64,000 bases of DNA from assembly GCF_000258175.1 (NCBI RefSeq), contig NZ_JH636049.1:768982-832981 (forward strand), given 5' to 3'. Source of the stretch: Saccharomonospora xinjiangensis XJ-54 (GTDB lineage: Bacteria > Actinomycetota > Actinomycetes > Mycobacteriales > Pseudonocardiaceae). Shown piece by piece: positions 42,967 through 53,928 of the stretch. The notes beneath the pieces were generated by a model. It was not told where the DNA came from. It ran no database searches and saw only the letters and a program-made list of their open reading frames with translations. Position numbers and translations under genes: made by a program. Every line of letters starts with the position of its first letter. Position 1 is the first letter of the stretch.

Positions 42967-44259
42967 ATGACCGCGAGCACGGCGGCGAGTGAGACGACAA
43001 CGGCAGCTTCGACGACCGAACCGGTGACGGAAAGGGCGGCGACCTCCCGGCCACACCGCACGGCGCGTTACGCACTGCTCCTCGGAGGGCTCACCGCCTT
43101 CGGGCCGCTGTCTATCGACATGTACCTCCCCGCGCTGCCCGTGATGGCGCAGGAACTGCGCTCCACCGACACCCAGCTGCAATTCACCCTTGCCGTGTTC
43201 CTGGTCGGGCTCGGCATCGGCCAGCTCGTCGCGGGGCCGCTGTCCGACGCCTTCGGCAGGCGCAGACCTCTGCTCGTGGGTGTGGCGGTGTTCGCCGCGG
43301 CGTCCGCGCTGGCGGCATTCAGCCCCTCCGTTCCCGCGCTCATCGCGGCCAGGGCCGTGCAGGCGCTCGGAGCGGCCACCGGCATGGTGATCGCCAGGGC
43401 CGCGGTCCGTGATCTGTATTCGGGCGTGGCGATGGCGCGGTTCTTCTCCACCTTGATGCTCGTCACCGGAGCCGCCCCCGTGCTCGCGCCGGTCATCGGC
43501 GGTCAGCTGCTGCGGTTGACGTCGTGGCGGGGAATCTTCATCGCACTCACCGGATTCGGTGTGCTGCTGCTCGTGGTGGCCGCGCTCGCGCTGCCGGAAA
43601 CCCTCTCCCGGCAGAACCGGCGTTCGGCCCGCCCCGGCCGCATCGCGCGGACCTACGCCGCACTGCTACGCGACCGCGTGTTCATCGGGTTCGCGCTCAC
43701 CATCGGACTGGCCTTCGCGGCGATGTTCGCCTACATCTCAGGGTCGAGCTTCGTGCTGCAACACGACTACGGCCTCTCCCCTTCCGAGTACGGCTTCGTG
43801 TTCGGCGCGAACGGGCTCGGCCTCGTACTCGTCGGACAGATCAACGGCAGGCTCCTCGGCCGTTTCGCGCCGAGGACACTGCTGCGGACCGGGCTGGTGA
43901 TCGCCGTGATCGGCGGGCTCGGCATCGTGGCCGCCGCAGCTTGGCAGGCACCGCTTGCGCTGCTGCTCGCACCGCTGTTCGTCACCGTGTCGTCCGTGGG
44001 CATGGTGAGCCCGAACGCCACCACGCTCGCGCTGGCCGACCATCCCCGCTCCGCGGGATCGGCGTCGGCGCTGCTGGGTCTCGTGCAGTTCCTCGTCGGC
44101 GGCGGAACATCCCCCCTCGTCGGGTTGCTCGGCGGATCGGCGCTGGCGATGGCCGTCGCGATGGCCGCTGCGGCGATCGCGGCGCTCGCGGCCTTCGCCT
44201 CGCTCACGCGAGTGACGTCGTCTTCGGACCGAATCGACCGAATCGATCACCTGAGGTGA
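42967..44259 (+). CDS. Bcr/CflA-type multidrug MFS exporter
   Basis: A 430-aa transporter with 12 predicted membrane helices after a 32-residue Thr/Ala-rich cytoplasmic head. Motif D1 FGPLSIDMYLPALPVMAQEL and motif A LVAGPLSDAFGRRRPLLVG are those of the drug:H+ antiporter Bcr/CflA family, with the second-half GxxxGPxxGG-like region replaced by APVLAPVIGGQLL. Substrate is unknown; Bcr relatives export bicyclomycin and sulfonamides. ATG 42967 follows AAGGAGGTCGG. Confidence 0.9.
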   Translation: MTASTAASETTTAASTTEPVTERAATSRPHRTARYALLLGGLTAFGPLSIDMYLPALPVMAQELRSTDTQLQFTLAVFLVGLGIGQLVAGPLSDAFGRRRPLLVGVAVFAAASALAAFSPSVPALIAARAVQALGAATGMVIARAAVRDLYSGVAMARFFSTLMLVTGAAPVLAPVIGGQLLRLTSWRGIFIALTGFGVLLLVVAALALPETLSRQNRRSARPGRIARTYAALLRDRVFIGFALTIGLAFAAMFAYISGSSFVLQHDYGLSPSEYGFVFGANGLGLVLVGQINGRLLGRFAPRTLLRTGLVIAVIGGLGIVAAAAWQAPLALLLAPLFVTVSSVGMVSPNATTLALADHPRSAGSASALLGLVQFLVGGGTSPLVGLLGGSALAMAVAMAAAAIAALAAFASLTRVTSSSDRIDRIDHLR

Positions 44260-44303
44260 TGTTTGCTACTACAGTCTCTCCTGGTGGGATGAAGGGGGGC
44301 TGG

Positions 44304-44519
44304 GTGAGTTCGCGAGACGAGTGGGCTGTCCCCTGCCGCGACCTGGCCGGGCGGCGCCGGGAACTGACGGTGTTCGTGAACGCGGGCAGGGTGGTGCTCG
44401 TCGCACCGCCCGGCGAAGCCGCGGTGCTGACGTCTCTCGACGTGGGCAGACTCAGAGGAGCGTTGAGAGAAGCGGTAATGCAGGCGGACGATCTCCCCGA
44501 GGACGCCTTCGACGACTGA
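44304..44519 (+). CDS. Small conserved-looking protein of 71 aa, unknown function
   Basis: Start GTG 44304 is chosen for GAAGGGGGGC just upstream; ATG 44289 would add MKGGW. The product (EWAVPCRDLAGRRRELTVFVNAGRVVLVAPPGEAAVLTSLDVGRLRGALREAVMQADDLPEDAFDD) reads as a compact beta-sheet followed by a helix and acidic tail. No family recognised with certainty. It begins 44 nt after the MFS gene and is followed 8 nt after its TGA by the longest 21-bp array of the window. Confidence 0.7.
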   Translation: MSSRDEWAVPCRDLAGRRRELTVFVNAGRVVLVAPPGEAAVLTSLDVGRLRGALREAVMQADDLPEDAFDD

Positions 44520-44527
44520 CCGCGTCC

Positions 44528-44694
44528 GTGTCCGCACCTCCCGCACGCATGTTGGCACCACACGATGCAAACACCCGTACACAGACTGCGGACACGAACC
44601 ACGGCGTCTCGTGTCCGCACTCCCCGCACGCGTGTCCGCACTTCCCGCACGCGCGTTGGCATCTCCCGTACGTGGGTCCGCAGCTTTCGCGCTC
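44528..44694 (+). repeat. Longest 21-bp array, about 7 units, behind the 71-aa protein gene
   Basis: Plus-strand units start at 44528, 44549, 44611, 44632, 44653 and 44674. A single unit in the opposite orientation (44575-44595) interrupts them. Cores drift from GTGTCCGCA (44528, 44611, 44632) to ATGTTGGCA, GCGTTGGCA and GGGTCCGCA, while the 12-nt half stays close to CTTCCCGCACGC. The array fills almost the whole gap up to the O-methyltransferase start. Confidence 0.88.
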
Positions 44695-44711
44695 CGGCTT
44701 AGCCTTTCGCC

Positions 44712-45374
44712 ATGGAACAGCACCTGTGGACCGCCGTCGATCACTACCTCGACGAGAAGCTGGCCCCGCACGACGACGTCCTCGACGCCACCGTGCGAGC
44801 ATGCGCCGAAGCCGGACTACCCGACATCGCCGTGGCCGCCAACCAGGGCAAGCTGCTGAATCTCCTCGCCCGTATGGTCGGCGCGCGTCGCATTCTGGAG
44901 ATCGGCACACTCGGCGGCTACTCGACCATCTGGCTCGGGCGGGCCCTCCCCTCCGACGGGAGGCTCGTGACGATCGAGGCAGACCCCGCCCACGCCGAGG
45001 TCGCTCGCGGCAACATCGAGCGGGCCGGGCTGGCCGACAGGGTGAACATCCGCGTCGGGAAGGCGCTCGACGTCCTCCCCGGACTCGACGCGAGCACCCC
45101 GTTCGACCTCACATTCATCGACGCCGACAAGGCCAGCAACGCCCACTACCTCCGCTGGGCGCTGCGACTCGGAAGGCCGGGCGGAGTGATCGTCGTGGAC
45201 AACGTGGTGCGCAGGGGGACGGTCACCGACGCGGGCAGTGCAGATCCCGCGATCCTCGGCACCCGCGAGGCGATCGAGCTGCTACGGGACGAACCCCGCC
45301 TCGACGCGACCGCCCTCCAGACCGTGGGAGTGAAGGGCTACGACGGACTCGCCGTAGCCCTCATCACCTCGTGA
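44712..45374 (+). CDS. SAM-dependent O-methyltransferase (class I, caffeoyl-CoA OMT-like)
   Basis: A 220-aa methyltransferase: LARMVGARRILEIGTLGGYSTIWLGRALP (motif I, GxxxG), LVTIEADPAHAEVARGNIERAGL (acidic ribose ligand), FDLTFIDADKASNAHYL (catalytic/metal Asp and Asn) and GGVIVVDNVVRRGTVTD. This is the family of COMT/CCoAOMT-like bacterial catechol methyltransferases, usually metal-dependent. The acceptor is unknown. The gene stands alone after a repeat array. Confidence 0.9.
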   Translation: MEQHLWTAVDHYLDEKLAPHDDVLDATVRACAEAGLPDIAVAANQGKLLNLLARMVGARRILEIGTLGGYSTIWLGRALPSDGRLVTIEADPAHAEVARGNIERAGLADRVNIRVGKALDVLPGLDASTPFDLTFIDADKASNAHYLRWALRLGRPGGVIVVDNVVRRGTVTDAGSADPAILGTREAIELLRDEPRLDATALQTVGVKGYDGLAVALITS

Positions 45375-45381
45375 CGACGCG

Positions 45382-45479
45382 GTGTCCCCACGCCCCGTAG
45401 GGCAGGGCCCGCCGTGGTGTCCCCACACCGCACGCACGCGTACGAGAACTGCCAGCACGCGTGCACAGGCTGCGGACAC
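45382..45479 (-). repeat. 21-bp array behind glyA (2 clear units plus diverged opposite units)
   Basis: Minus-strand units 45459-45479 (GTGTCCGCA, GCCTGTGCACGC) and 45438-45458 (core GTGCTGGCA, then GTTCTCGTACGC) follow the glyA TGA after 10 nt. From the convergent O-methyltransferase side two plus-strand GTGTCCCCA cores at 45382 and 45417 are 35 nt apart and look like decayed units. Confidence 0.75.
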
Positions 45480-45489
45480 GGCGGTGTGG

Positions 45490-46761
<1,272 letters not shown>

Positions 46762-46762
46762 G

Positions 46763-47149
46763 TCAGCCCTCCTGAATCAGCGCGGCATACGCGTCGGCGT
46801 CGAGCAGCTCCGGCACCGACTCCGTGCGGACCGTGAACAACCAGCCCGCGTCGTAGGGATCGGAGTTGACGGTCTCTGGCGAGTCCACGACGGACTCGTT
46901 GACCTCGACGACCTCCCCGGTCACCGGCGAATACAGCTCGCTGACGGACTTGGTCGATTCGATCTCGCCGCATACCTCACCCGCTGTGACGGTACTACCC
47001 GCGTCGGGAAGCTGAACGAAGACCACGTCTCCCAGTGATTCGGCCGCGAACGCGGTGACGCCGACGGTCACGACCCCGTCACTTCCCGTGCGCACCCATT
47101 CGTGCTCGTTGCTGTAGCGGAGGTCCTGCGGGATGTTCGGAGAAGACAC
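46763..47149 (-). CDS. gcvH: Glycine cleavage system H protein
   Basis: A 128-aa lipoyl carrier. Lipoylation site Lys67 in [17 protein letters not shown]-terminal YSNEHEWVR and C-terminal GWLFTVR are typical. It shuttles the aminomethyl group from GcvP to GcvT. Lies 5 nt after gcvT and abuts glyA. Confidence 0.97.
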   Translation of the reverse strand: MSSPNIPQDLRYSNEHEWVRTGSDGVVTVGVTAFAAESLGDVVFVQLPDAGSTVTAGEVCGEIESTKSVSELYSPVTGEVVEVNESVVDSPETVNSDPYDAGWLFTVRTESVPELLDADAYAALIQEG

Positions 47150-47154
47150 GGATT

Positions 47155-48306
47155 TCAGCCTTTCGACGTGGAGGGGCGGCGGTAGAAGGGCAGGGACACG
47201 ACCTCGACATCGGCCGTGCGGCCCCGGATATCGACCGAAAGGGCCGTTCCGGGTTCGGCGACGTCGGCGGTGACGTACGCCATCGCGATCGGATGACCAA
47301 GGGTGGGCGACAGCGCGCCGCTGGTGATCTCGCCGACCTCGCGGTCGCCGTGGAGCACACGGTAGCCGTGGCGTGGGGCACGACGGCCCTCGCCTCGGAG
47401 GCCGACGAGCACGACGTCGGGTTCACCCGCCCGCTCCAGTGCGGCACGGCCGATGAAGTCTCCTGGCTTGTCGAACTTCACGACCTTGCCGAGGTTGGCG
47501 TGGAAGGGGGTGCGCGCGGCGGTCAGCTCGTTGCCGTACAGCGGCATTCCGGCCTCCAGCCGCAGCGTGTCCCGGCAGGCGAGCCCCGAGGGCACCAGTC
47601 CGTGGGAGGCACCGGCCTCGGCGAGCCTCCGCCACACGGCGACGGCAGGTGCGGTGCCGTCGGCGCCGTCGGCGCTGACCGCGCTGTCCCCGGTACCGAC
47701 GAACAGCTCGAAGCCGTCCTCTCCGGTGTAGCCGGTGCGGGCGAGCAGCACCTCGTGACCGGCGATGGTGGCCTGCATGCTCGCGTAGTAGCGCAGCCCG
47801 TCGAGTTCAGCACCGCTCGCCTCGGCCACGATCGCCGCCGACGCGGGGCCTTGCACCGCGATGAGCGCGGTGCGGTCGCCGACGTCGGTGACCGTGGCGT
47901 CGAACTGCTCGCTCCGCTCGCGCAACTCCTTGCTCACCAGCGCCGCGTTGCCCGCGTTGGCGACAACGAGGAAGCGCTCCTCGGCGAGGCGGTAGACGAC
48001 GAGGTCGTCCAGCACGCCGCCGTCGGTGTCGCACAGCATGGTGTAGCGGGCCCGCCCGACCTTCACACCCGACAGGTTGCCGATCAGCGCGTAGTCGAGC
48101 GCGCGGGCGGCGCCGGCCCCGGTCACCTCGATCTCGCCCATGTGGGAGAGGTCGAACTGCCCTGCCGCCTCGCGCACGGCGCGGTGCTCTGCCAGCTCGC
48201 TCGAGTACCGGACGGGCATGGACCAGCCCGCGAACTCGGTGAACGACGCGCCGAGTTCGGCATGGACCTCGTGCAGCGGTGTCGTCTTCACGGTGGAGTC
48301 GGTCAC
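47155..48306 (-). CDS. gcvT: Glycine cleavage system aminomethyltransferase (T protein)
   Basis: A 383-aa folate-dependent enzyme ([74 protein letters not shown]) that releases ammonia and transfers the methylene unit to THF. The GTG at 48306 overlaps the gcvP stop (GTGA), so translation is coupled; upstream frame in gcvP is not used. Confidence 0.96.
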   Translation of the reverse strand: MTDSTVKTTPLHEVHAELGASFTEFAGWSMPVRYSSELAEHRAVREAAGQFDLSHMGEIEVTGAGAARALDYALIGNLSGVKVGRARYTMLCDTDGGVLDDLVVYRLAEERFLVVANAGNAALVSKELRERSEQFDATVTDVGDRTALIAVQGPASAAIVAEASGAELDGLRYYASMQATIAGHEVLLARTGYTGEDGFELFVGTGDSAVSADGADGTAPAVAVWRRLAEAGASHGLVPSGLACRDTLRLEAGMPLYGNELTAARTPFHANLGKVVKFDKPGDFIGRAALERAGEPDVVLVGLRGEGRRAPRHGYRVLHGDREVGEITSGALSPTLGHPIAMAYVTADVAEPGTALSVDIRGRTADVEVVSLPFYRRPSTSKG

Positions 48307-51200
48307 GACGGCGAACCTGCGCTTTCGTAGGAGGAGACGGGCGGGCAGGAGCACACGAGGTTGCGGTCGCCGTAGGCGCCTTCGATGCGCCGGACGGGGG
48401 ACCAGTACTTGCCTTTCGGCGAGGTGTGGCCGGGGTAGACGGCGGTGCGCCGGTCGTAGGGCAGCGTCCAGTCTCCCGCGAGCTGCTCGGCCGTGTGGGG
48501 AGCTCCTCGCAGCGGGCTTGCCTCGACGGGCCACGTGCCGTTAGCCACCTCGTCGATCTCGTGCCGGATGGCGATCATCGCCTCGCAGAAGCGGTCGAGT
48601 TCGGCGAGGTCCTCGCTCTCGGTGGGCTCCACCATGAGGGTGCCGGGAACGGGGAACGACATGGTCGGCGCGTGGAAGCCGTAGTCGATGAGCCGCTTGG
48701 CGACGTCATCGACCGTGACTCCGGTCTGCTTGGTGATGCCGCGAAGGTCGAGGATGCACTCGTGGGCGACCAGCCCGTTCTGACCGGTGTAGAGCACCGG
48801 GTAGTGCGGCGCGAGGCGTGCCGCCACGTAGTTGGCGTTCAACACGGCGATCTTGGTGGCCTCGGTGAGCCCCTCCGCGCCCATCATGCGCACGTAGGCC
48901 CAGGAGATCGGCAGGATCGACGCCGAGCCGAACGGCGCGGCCGAGATCGGGCCGATACCGGTTTCGGGACCGGCCTCGACGCTCAGCGGGTGGTTCGGCA
49001 GGTACGGCGCGAGATGCGCGCGCACCGCGACGGGCCCGACACCCGGTCCTCCACCGCCATGCGGGATGCAGAAGGTCTTGTGGAGGTTGAGGTGGGAGAC
49101 GTCGCCGCCGAACTCGCCCGGCTTGGCGAGGCCGAGCAGGGCGTTGAGGTTGGCGCCATCGACGTAGACCTGCCCGCCCGCCTCGTGCACGATCTCCGCC
49201 AGCTCACCGATGCCCGCCTCGTACACGCCGTGTGTCGAGGGGTAGGTGACCATGATCGCGGCGAGGGTGTCGCGGTGGGCGTCGGCCTTGGCCCGCAGAT
49301 CGTCGAGGTCCACGTCGCCGTCGGCCGTGCACGCGACGACGACCACCCGCATCCCGGCGAGTACGGCGGACGCGGCGTTGGTGCCGTGCGCCGACGACGG
49401 AATGAGGCACACGTCGCGTTCGGGCTGCCCGTTCGCGCGGTGGTAGGCCCTGATGGCCAGCAGACCGGCGAGTTCACCCTGGCTGCCCGCGTTGGGTTGC
49501 AGCGACACGCTGTCGTAGCCGGTGACCTCGGCGAGCCACGCGGAGAGTTGCGCCACGAGTTCGTGGTATCCCTCGGCGTCCTCCGAAGGCGCGAACGGAT
49601 GGATGTTCGCGAACTCCGGCCAGGTCACCGGCTCCATCTCGGTGGTCGCGTTGAGTTTCATCGTGCACGAGCCGAGCGGGATCATGCCCCGGTCGAGCGC
49701 GTAGTCGGAGTCGGCGAGCCTGCGCAGGTAGCGCAGCATCGCGGTCTCCGACCGGTGCGTGTGGAACACCTCGTGCGTGAGGTACTCGCCGGTGCGCTCC
49801 AGTCCGGAGGGCAGCGCCGAACGCGCGGCAGGGGCAGGGGAGTCCTCGACGCCGAACGCGCCGAGGACCACGGCCAGCACCTCCGGCGTGGTCACCTCGT
49901 CGCAGGCCACCCTCACGTGGTCGGCATCGACGCGGCCGAGGTTGACGCCCGCCTCCCGTGCGGAGGCGAGCACGGCCTCCGCACGGCCTGGCACGCGGGC
50001 GAGCACGGTGTCGAAGAAGTGGTCGTGGACGATCTCCACGCCACCGGCCCTCAGCGCGTCGGCCAGCGCGACCGCGTGCCCGTGCACCCGCTCGGCGATG
50101 CGGCGCAGACCGTCGGGGCCGTGGTAGACGGCGTACATCGACGCCATCACGGCCAGCAGCACCTGGGCGGTGCAGATGTTGCTCGTGGCCTTCTCACGCC
50201 GGATGTGCTGCTCGCGTGTCTGCAACGCGAGCCGGTAGGCAGGCGCACCGGCCGCGTCGATGGAGACCCCGACGAGCCTGCCCGGCAGCGAGCGCTCCAG
50301 CCCCGACCGCACGGCGAGGTATCCGGCGTGCGGGCCGCCGTAGCCGAGCGGGACGCCGAAGCGTTGCGTCGTGCCAGCCGCGAGGTCGGCCCCGAACTCG
50401 CCGGGCGCGGTCACCAGCGTCAGCGCGAGCAGGTCGGCCGCGACGCAGTACAGCGCCTTGGCGCGGTGCGCTGCCTCCGCGATCCCCTCGTAGAAGCCGG
50501 GATCGCGCAGCACCCCGGAAACCCCTGGGTACTGCACCACGACACCGAAGAACTCCTCGGGAAGCCCCAGTGACAGGTCGCGGACCTCGACCTCGACGCC
50601 CACGGCCTGCGCGCGGGTGCGGACCACCGCGACGGTCTGCGGCAGGCATTCCGCATCGACGACCACCGTGCTAGACCGCGACTTCGCGGCACGCTTCATG
50701 AGCATCACGGCCTCGGCGACGGCTGTGCCCTCGTCGAGCAGCGAGGCGTTGGCCGTGGCGAGCCCGGTGAGGTCGGAGACCACCGTCTGGAAGTTGAGCA
50801 GCGCTTCGAGCCGCCCCTGCGAGATCTCCGGCTGGTACGGCGTGTAGGCCGTGTACCAGGCCGGGTTCTCCAGCACGTTACGGCGGATGACGGCCGGTGT
50901 GACGGTGTCGTGGTAGCCGAGGCCGATCATCTGGGTCATCGGCCGGTTGCGGCGCGCCAGTTCGCGCAGCTCGGCGATGGCCTGCTCCTCGGATGCGGGA
51001 TCGGGAAGGCGCAGCTCGTCGCTGGTGCGGATCGCGCTGGGCACGGCGGCGGCGACGAGGGCGTCAACGCTGCCGAAGCCGCACTCGGCCACCATCTTGG
51101 CCTGGTCGGACGGCCCTGGACCGACGTGCCGGGAGACGAAGGCCGGTGGTGCCTGCGCGGCAGGAACGGGTGGCGGGGGCGCCGAGGATGACACGGACAT
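48303..51200 (-). CDS. gcvP: Glycine dehydrogenase (decarboxylating), P protein
   Basis: A 965-aa PLP enzyme, single-chain type with two homologous halves ([19 protein letters not shown] ... [39 protein letters not shown] ... [13 protein letters not shown]). PLP Lys is in [19 protein letters not shown]; glycine-rich loop [16 protein letters not shown] precedes it. It decarboxylates glycine and passes the aminomethyl group to GcvH. First gene of the operon, under a glycine riboswitch ending about 52 nt upstream of its start. Confidence 0.97.
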   Translation of the reverse strand: MSVSSSAPPPPVPAAQAPPAFVSRHVGPGPSDQAKMVAECGFGSVDALVAAAVPSAIRTSDELRLPDPASEEQAIAELRELARRNRPMTQMIGLGYHDTVTPAVIRRNVLENPAWYTAYTPYQPEISQGRLEALLNFQTVVSDLTGLATANASLLDEGTAVAEAVMLMKRAAKSRSSTVVVDAECLPQTVAVVRTRAQAVGVEVEVRDLSLGLPEEFFGVVVQYPGVSGVLRDPGFYEGIAEAAHRAKALYCVAADLLALTLVTAPGEFGADLAAGTTQRFGVPLGYGGPHAGYLAVRSGLERSLPGRLVGVSIDAAGAPAYRLALQTREQHIRREKATSNICTAQVLLAVMASMYAVYHGPDGLRRIAERVHGHAVALADALRAGGVEIVHDHFFDTVLARVPGRAEAVLASAREAGVNLGRVDADHVRVACDEVTTPEVLAVVLGAFGVEDSPAPAARSALPSGLERTGEYLTHEVFHTHRSETAMLRYLRRLADSDYALDRGMIPLGSCTMKLNATTEMEPVTWPEFANIHPFAPSEDAEGYHELVAQLSAWLAEVTGYDSVSLQPNAGSQGELAGLLAIRAYHRANGQPERDVCLIPSSAHGTNAASAVLAGMRVVVVACTADGDVDLDDLRAKADAHRDTLAAIMVTYPSTHGVYEAGIGELAEIVHEAGGQVYVDGANLNALLGLAKPGEFGGDVSHLNLHKTFCIPHGGGGPGVGPVAVRAHLAPYLPNHPLSVEAGPETGIGPISAAPFGSASILPISWAYVRMMGAEGLTEATKIAVLNANYVAARLAPHYPVLYTGQNGLVAHECILDLRGITKQTGVTVDDVAKRLIDYGFHAPTMSFPVPGTLMVEPTESEDLAELDRFCEAMIAIRHEIDEVANGTWPVEASPLRGAPHTAEQLAGDWTLPYDRRTAVYPGHTSPKGKYWSPVRRIEGAYGDRNLVCSCPPVSSYESAGSPS

Positions 51201-51251
51201 GAGGAGCTCCTTCTCGCCGTAGGACAGGGTTACCCGCCCTGTGCTGGAACT

Positions 51252-51431
51252 CCCCCTCTGTCATGGGCACCTGAGAGTTTCACCGTGCGAGCGCGCACGG
51301 CTTACACCTTGGGTGAGGCACCCGCAGTGCCTTCTTTCCAGAGTGGCCTCGCCGCAAGCGGTGGGTGGACCTGAGAGATTGTGGGGCGTTTACTCCTTCG
51401 GTGCCCCGCCGACAGCACGGGGACTCTCCCG
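51252..51431 (-). ncRNA. Tandem glycine riboswitch controlling gcvPTH-glyA
   Basis: On the minus strand the leader contains two consecutive glycine aptamers. The first runs from GGGAGAG (51431) through CACCGAAGGAGTAAACGCC, CTCTCAGGT and CACTCTGGAAAG; the second from about 51330 through CACCCAAGGTGTAAGCC, CTCTCAGGT and ACAGAGGG (51254). Glycine binding turns on gcv expression in other bacteria. Conserved blocks are in the canonical order and spacing. Confidence 0.95.
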
Positions 51432-51683
51432 CTCGGGCTCGATCAGCCGCGATATCCAGTTGGGTGTTTCGGTTGTCGAGTTCCAGACCGTACCGACCGG
51501 AACGTGGCCAGTCCACCACGCGCGACGAACGGTGACCAACACCGCTCGGGGAGCGAGGTCGGGCGGTGCCGCTGGCGCAACCCCGGGCCGGGGCAGGCAC
51601 GGCCCCCGCACCGGGGTGCGTACGCCGCGCCGCCGACGGCCCGGGGGTCGCGGCCCTCGGGTGGGTCCTCGCGACCCGGTCGT

Positions 51684-52880
51684 TCACCGCGCCGCCGCGT
51701 ACATCTGCTCGAAGTTGTCCTCGTAGGCGTCGTAGATCGGCCGGAGGTTGGTCGAGATCATCGCCTCGTCGTTGCGCCTCAGCGACGTGTGGTTGAAGTT
51801 CGGGCTTCCGGTGAGCACCCGCCGCGCGTCGGCGTCACCGTCGATGCGGCCCTCGACGATGAGGTACTTGGAGTGGATCCGCCCCGGCAGCTCCTTCGCC
51901 GTGCCGAGTGTGCGCATCGCGATGCCCTCGTGCCCTGCCAGCAGCGCGCTCACGTCGTCGTCCATGAGGCCCCTGACGATCCTGATCTCGCAGCCCTGCT
52001 CGGCCAGTTCGACGAGGCGCTCGGCGATCCCGATGCGGTAACTGTCCCATTCGGACATTCCGACGCGGATGGTGGTGCCGTCACCGCACGCGACGCCGTC
52101 GAGGAACTCCTCGATCGGATCACCCTGCGCCCTCGGGAAGAAATGCGCCGTCACCGAACCGCCGCGCATCCCGGTGGTCACGGTGCGGTAGTAGCCGGCG
52201 TCCTGCTGCTGCGCCGCGAGGTCGGCGAAGTAGGAGGCGTAGGCGTCGTGAAGGCGGCGGTTGCCGACGAGCGTGGTGGCGTTGTTCCAGTACGTCGAGG
52301 AGTTGAGGTCGGTGAAGTTGGCCGACGACTGCACCACCACGCTCGACCGGCCACCCGTGCGCGAGAAGAGGTAGAACTTGTTGTGCTGCCCCTTCGTGCC
52401 GAGACACGACGACGTGTTGCCCTCCGGCGAGAGGTTGCCGCAAACGTGCAGCCAGGAGTCGCGCGCCTTGTCTGTGCCGATCTGCGCGCGCAGGGCATCG
52501 ACGGCGGCGTTGTCGTCCTGCCATCCGTCGAGGACCACCTGCACATCGACTCCCCTGCGGTGTGCCTTCACCAACTCGCCCACGAAATCCGCACCGGCGT
52601 TGCCGGAGATCACGAAGTGGGCCAGCCGGATGGTCGAGCCCGGCTCCGCCTGCTTGACGAGTGAACAGATCTGCTCGACCACGCCCGTCGGCTGCCCTGC
52701 CACCGGGTTGTTGAACACGGCGGTCGTGGCCACGGCGCGGAGGGGCGCTTCAGCGCACGGCCGGGATTCCGGCGTCGCGGTGGTGAGGTTCTGCGGAGCT
52801 GGAAGGGCTGACGCGGCCGCAGGAGCCGTGACCAGTGCCGCCGTGGCGACGACCGAGGCGAGAACCGCTCTGACACGCAT
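51684..52880 (-). CDS. Secreted phospholipase D-like protein with altered HKD motifs
   Basis: A 398-aa exported protein with signal peptide (MRVRAVLASVVATAALVTAPAAASA). Two PLD-type half-sites are visible: GQHNKFYLFS (His166, Lys168) and RIHSKYLIVEG. In the standard HxKx4D motif the Asp would be at residue 173 and in the second copy six residues after the HSK; here these are Ser and Glu. GSSANFTD and SPNFNHTSLRRNDEAM match the family's second block. Several Cys suggest disulfides. Function as a phospholipase or nuclease is uncertain because of the changes. Confidence 0.8.
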   Translation of the reverse strand: MRVRAVLASVVATAALVTAPAAASALPAPQNLTTATPESRPCAEAPLRAVATTAVFNNPVAGQPTGVVEQICSLVKQAEPGSTIRLAHFVISGNAGADFVGELVKAHRRGVDVQVVLDGWQDDNAAVDALRAQIGTDKARDSWLHVCGNLSPEGNTSSCLGTKGQHNKFYLFSRTGGRSSVVVQSSANFTDLNSSTYWNNATTLVGNRRLHDAYASYFADLAAQQQDAGYYRTVTTGMRGGSVTAHFFPRAQGDPIEEFLDGVACGDGTTIRVGMSEWDSYRIGIAERLVELAEQGCEIRIVRGLMDDDVSALLAGHEGIAMRTLGTAKELPGRIHSKYLIVEGRIDGDADARRVLTGSPNFNHTSLRRNDEAMISTNLRPIYDAYEDNFEQMYAAAR

Positions 52881-53272
52881 GGGAATCTCCTTGGCGGGTA
52901 GTGTTCCGCGCTCCGGCGACGCGGCCGAAAAGCACGGAGCGAGGACTGTCGCGTCCCTGTGGCAACGCGGACGGCGACCACACCGCCGTCGCGGCGCCGA
53001 ACGGGCGACGGGCGTCGCAGGGCGATCTCACCGTAGGCGGAGACGTTGACGGGCGCGTGAACGCGACGTGGCCCCCTTCTCACCGAACGCCAAGCACCAC
53101 GCCACCGGCCATGAGCACTGCCGGCCCTGCCGCACCGGCAGTGCTCATGGCCGGAGAAACACGAAATCGGTGCCGGGTGGCCGAGCCGGAACTCGTCCAC
53201 CACGACACCGATCACCTTCTCGCCTGCCACGAAGGGGCAGGACCCCGCGCTGCGGCACGGGCCGCGATACGC
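52881..53272. other. Gap of about 390 nt upstream of the PLD-like gene, with a terminator
   Basis: Apart from the strong hairpin at 53105-53154 and the presumed promoter of the PLD-like gene nothing was recognised. Crossing frames lack starts or family signatures. Confidence 0.5.
53105..53154. terminator. 20-bp perfect hairpin downstream of the lipoprotein sortase gene
   Basis: Arms 53105-53124 and 53135-53154 (CCGGCCATGAGCACTGCCGG) are perfect complements with a 10-nt loop, 118 nt after the sortase stop on the minus strand. Unlike the sequence of the cst terminator, but of equal stem length. Confidence 0.75.
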
Positions 53273-53917
53273 CTAGCCGCCCGGCACCATCGTCGCGTAG
53301 GCCACGACGTTGTCGCGGTAACTCGCCTCGGAGCGGTCGAACGTGCCACCGCAGGTGATGAGCCGCAACTCCGCGCCGGTGGTGTCTCCGTACACCTTCT
53401 CGGTGGGGAACCCGTCCTTCGGGTACTGCTCGACCTCGTCGATCCGGAACCGCAGCGACGTGCCGTCGGCGCGGTCCACGATCACGTCGTCACCGCGCCG
53501 GAGGTTACGCAGGTCGAAGAAGACACCTTTCTGGTTCTTCCAGTCCACATGCGCGGCGAGGACCGAAGGTCCGGGTTCGCCGGGGGTCGGCGATTCGACG
53601 TACCAGCCGACCGCCTCCGCTCCCTCGGGAACCTCCATGGTGTTGTCCGGCTTGAGACCGAGTTCCACGAAGGTGTCCGTGTCCACGCCGACGGAGGGGA
53701 TGCGCAACCGCGACGGCGGAGACGGCGACAGCGCAGGAGGCCGGGGCTGAGATTCCTGTGGCGCGTCGGCCTGCACCTGCTCCATCGCCGCCTCGGCGTG
53801 CCCTGAGACCTGCTCGGGGCCGCCGCATCCGGTGAGCAGCAGGAGGAACGCCAACGCGGCCGTTCCCGCCAGCCGGCGAACCGAATGGCGGGAACGGCGA
53901 GACGTCACATCACGCAT
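53273..53917 (-). CDS. Class F-type sortase, predicted lipoprotein
   Basis: A 214-aa exported protein with signal peptide and lipobox (AFLLLLTGCGG, Cys about 31), a Gln/Pro/Ser-rich spacer and a sortase domain with His in LAAHVDWKNQKG, Cys189 in LRLITCGG and Arg201 in SYRDNVVAYA. All three catalytic residues are in place, unlike the sortase at 1968-2687. A lipid anchor instead of a transmembrane helix is unusual for a sortase. It starts 11 nt after the His-rich protein gene, its probable substrate. Confidence 0.9.
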   Translation of the reverse strand: MRDVTSRRSRHSVRRLAGTAALAFLLLLTGCGGPEQVSGHAEAAMEQVQADAPQESQPRPPALSPSPPSRLRIPSVGVDTDTFVELGLKPDNTMEVPEGAEAVGWYVESPTPGEPGPSVLAAHVDWKNQKGVFFDLRNLRRGDDVIVDRADGTSLRFRIDEVEQYPKDGFPTEKVYGDTTGAELRLITCGGTFDRSEASYRDNVVAYATMVPGG

Positions 53918-53928
53918 CGTGAACCGGG

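Noticed and set aside
44528-44694. CRISPR array
   Set aside because: Units are contiguous at 21 bp without unique spacers, orientation follows neighbouring genes, and there are no cas genes.
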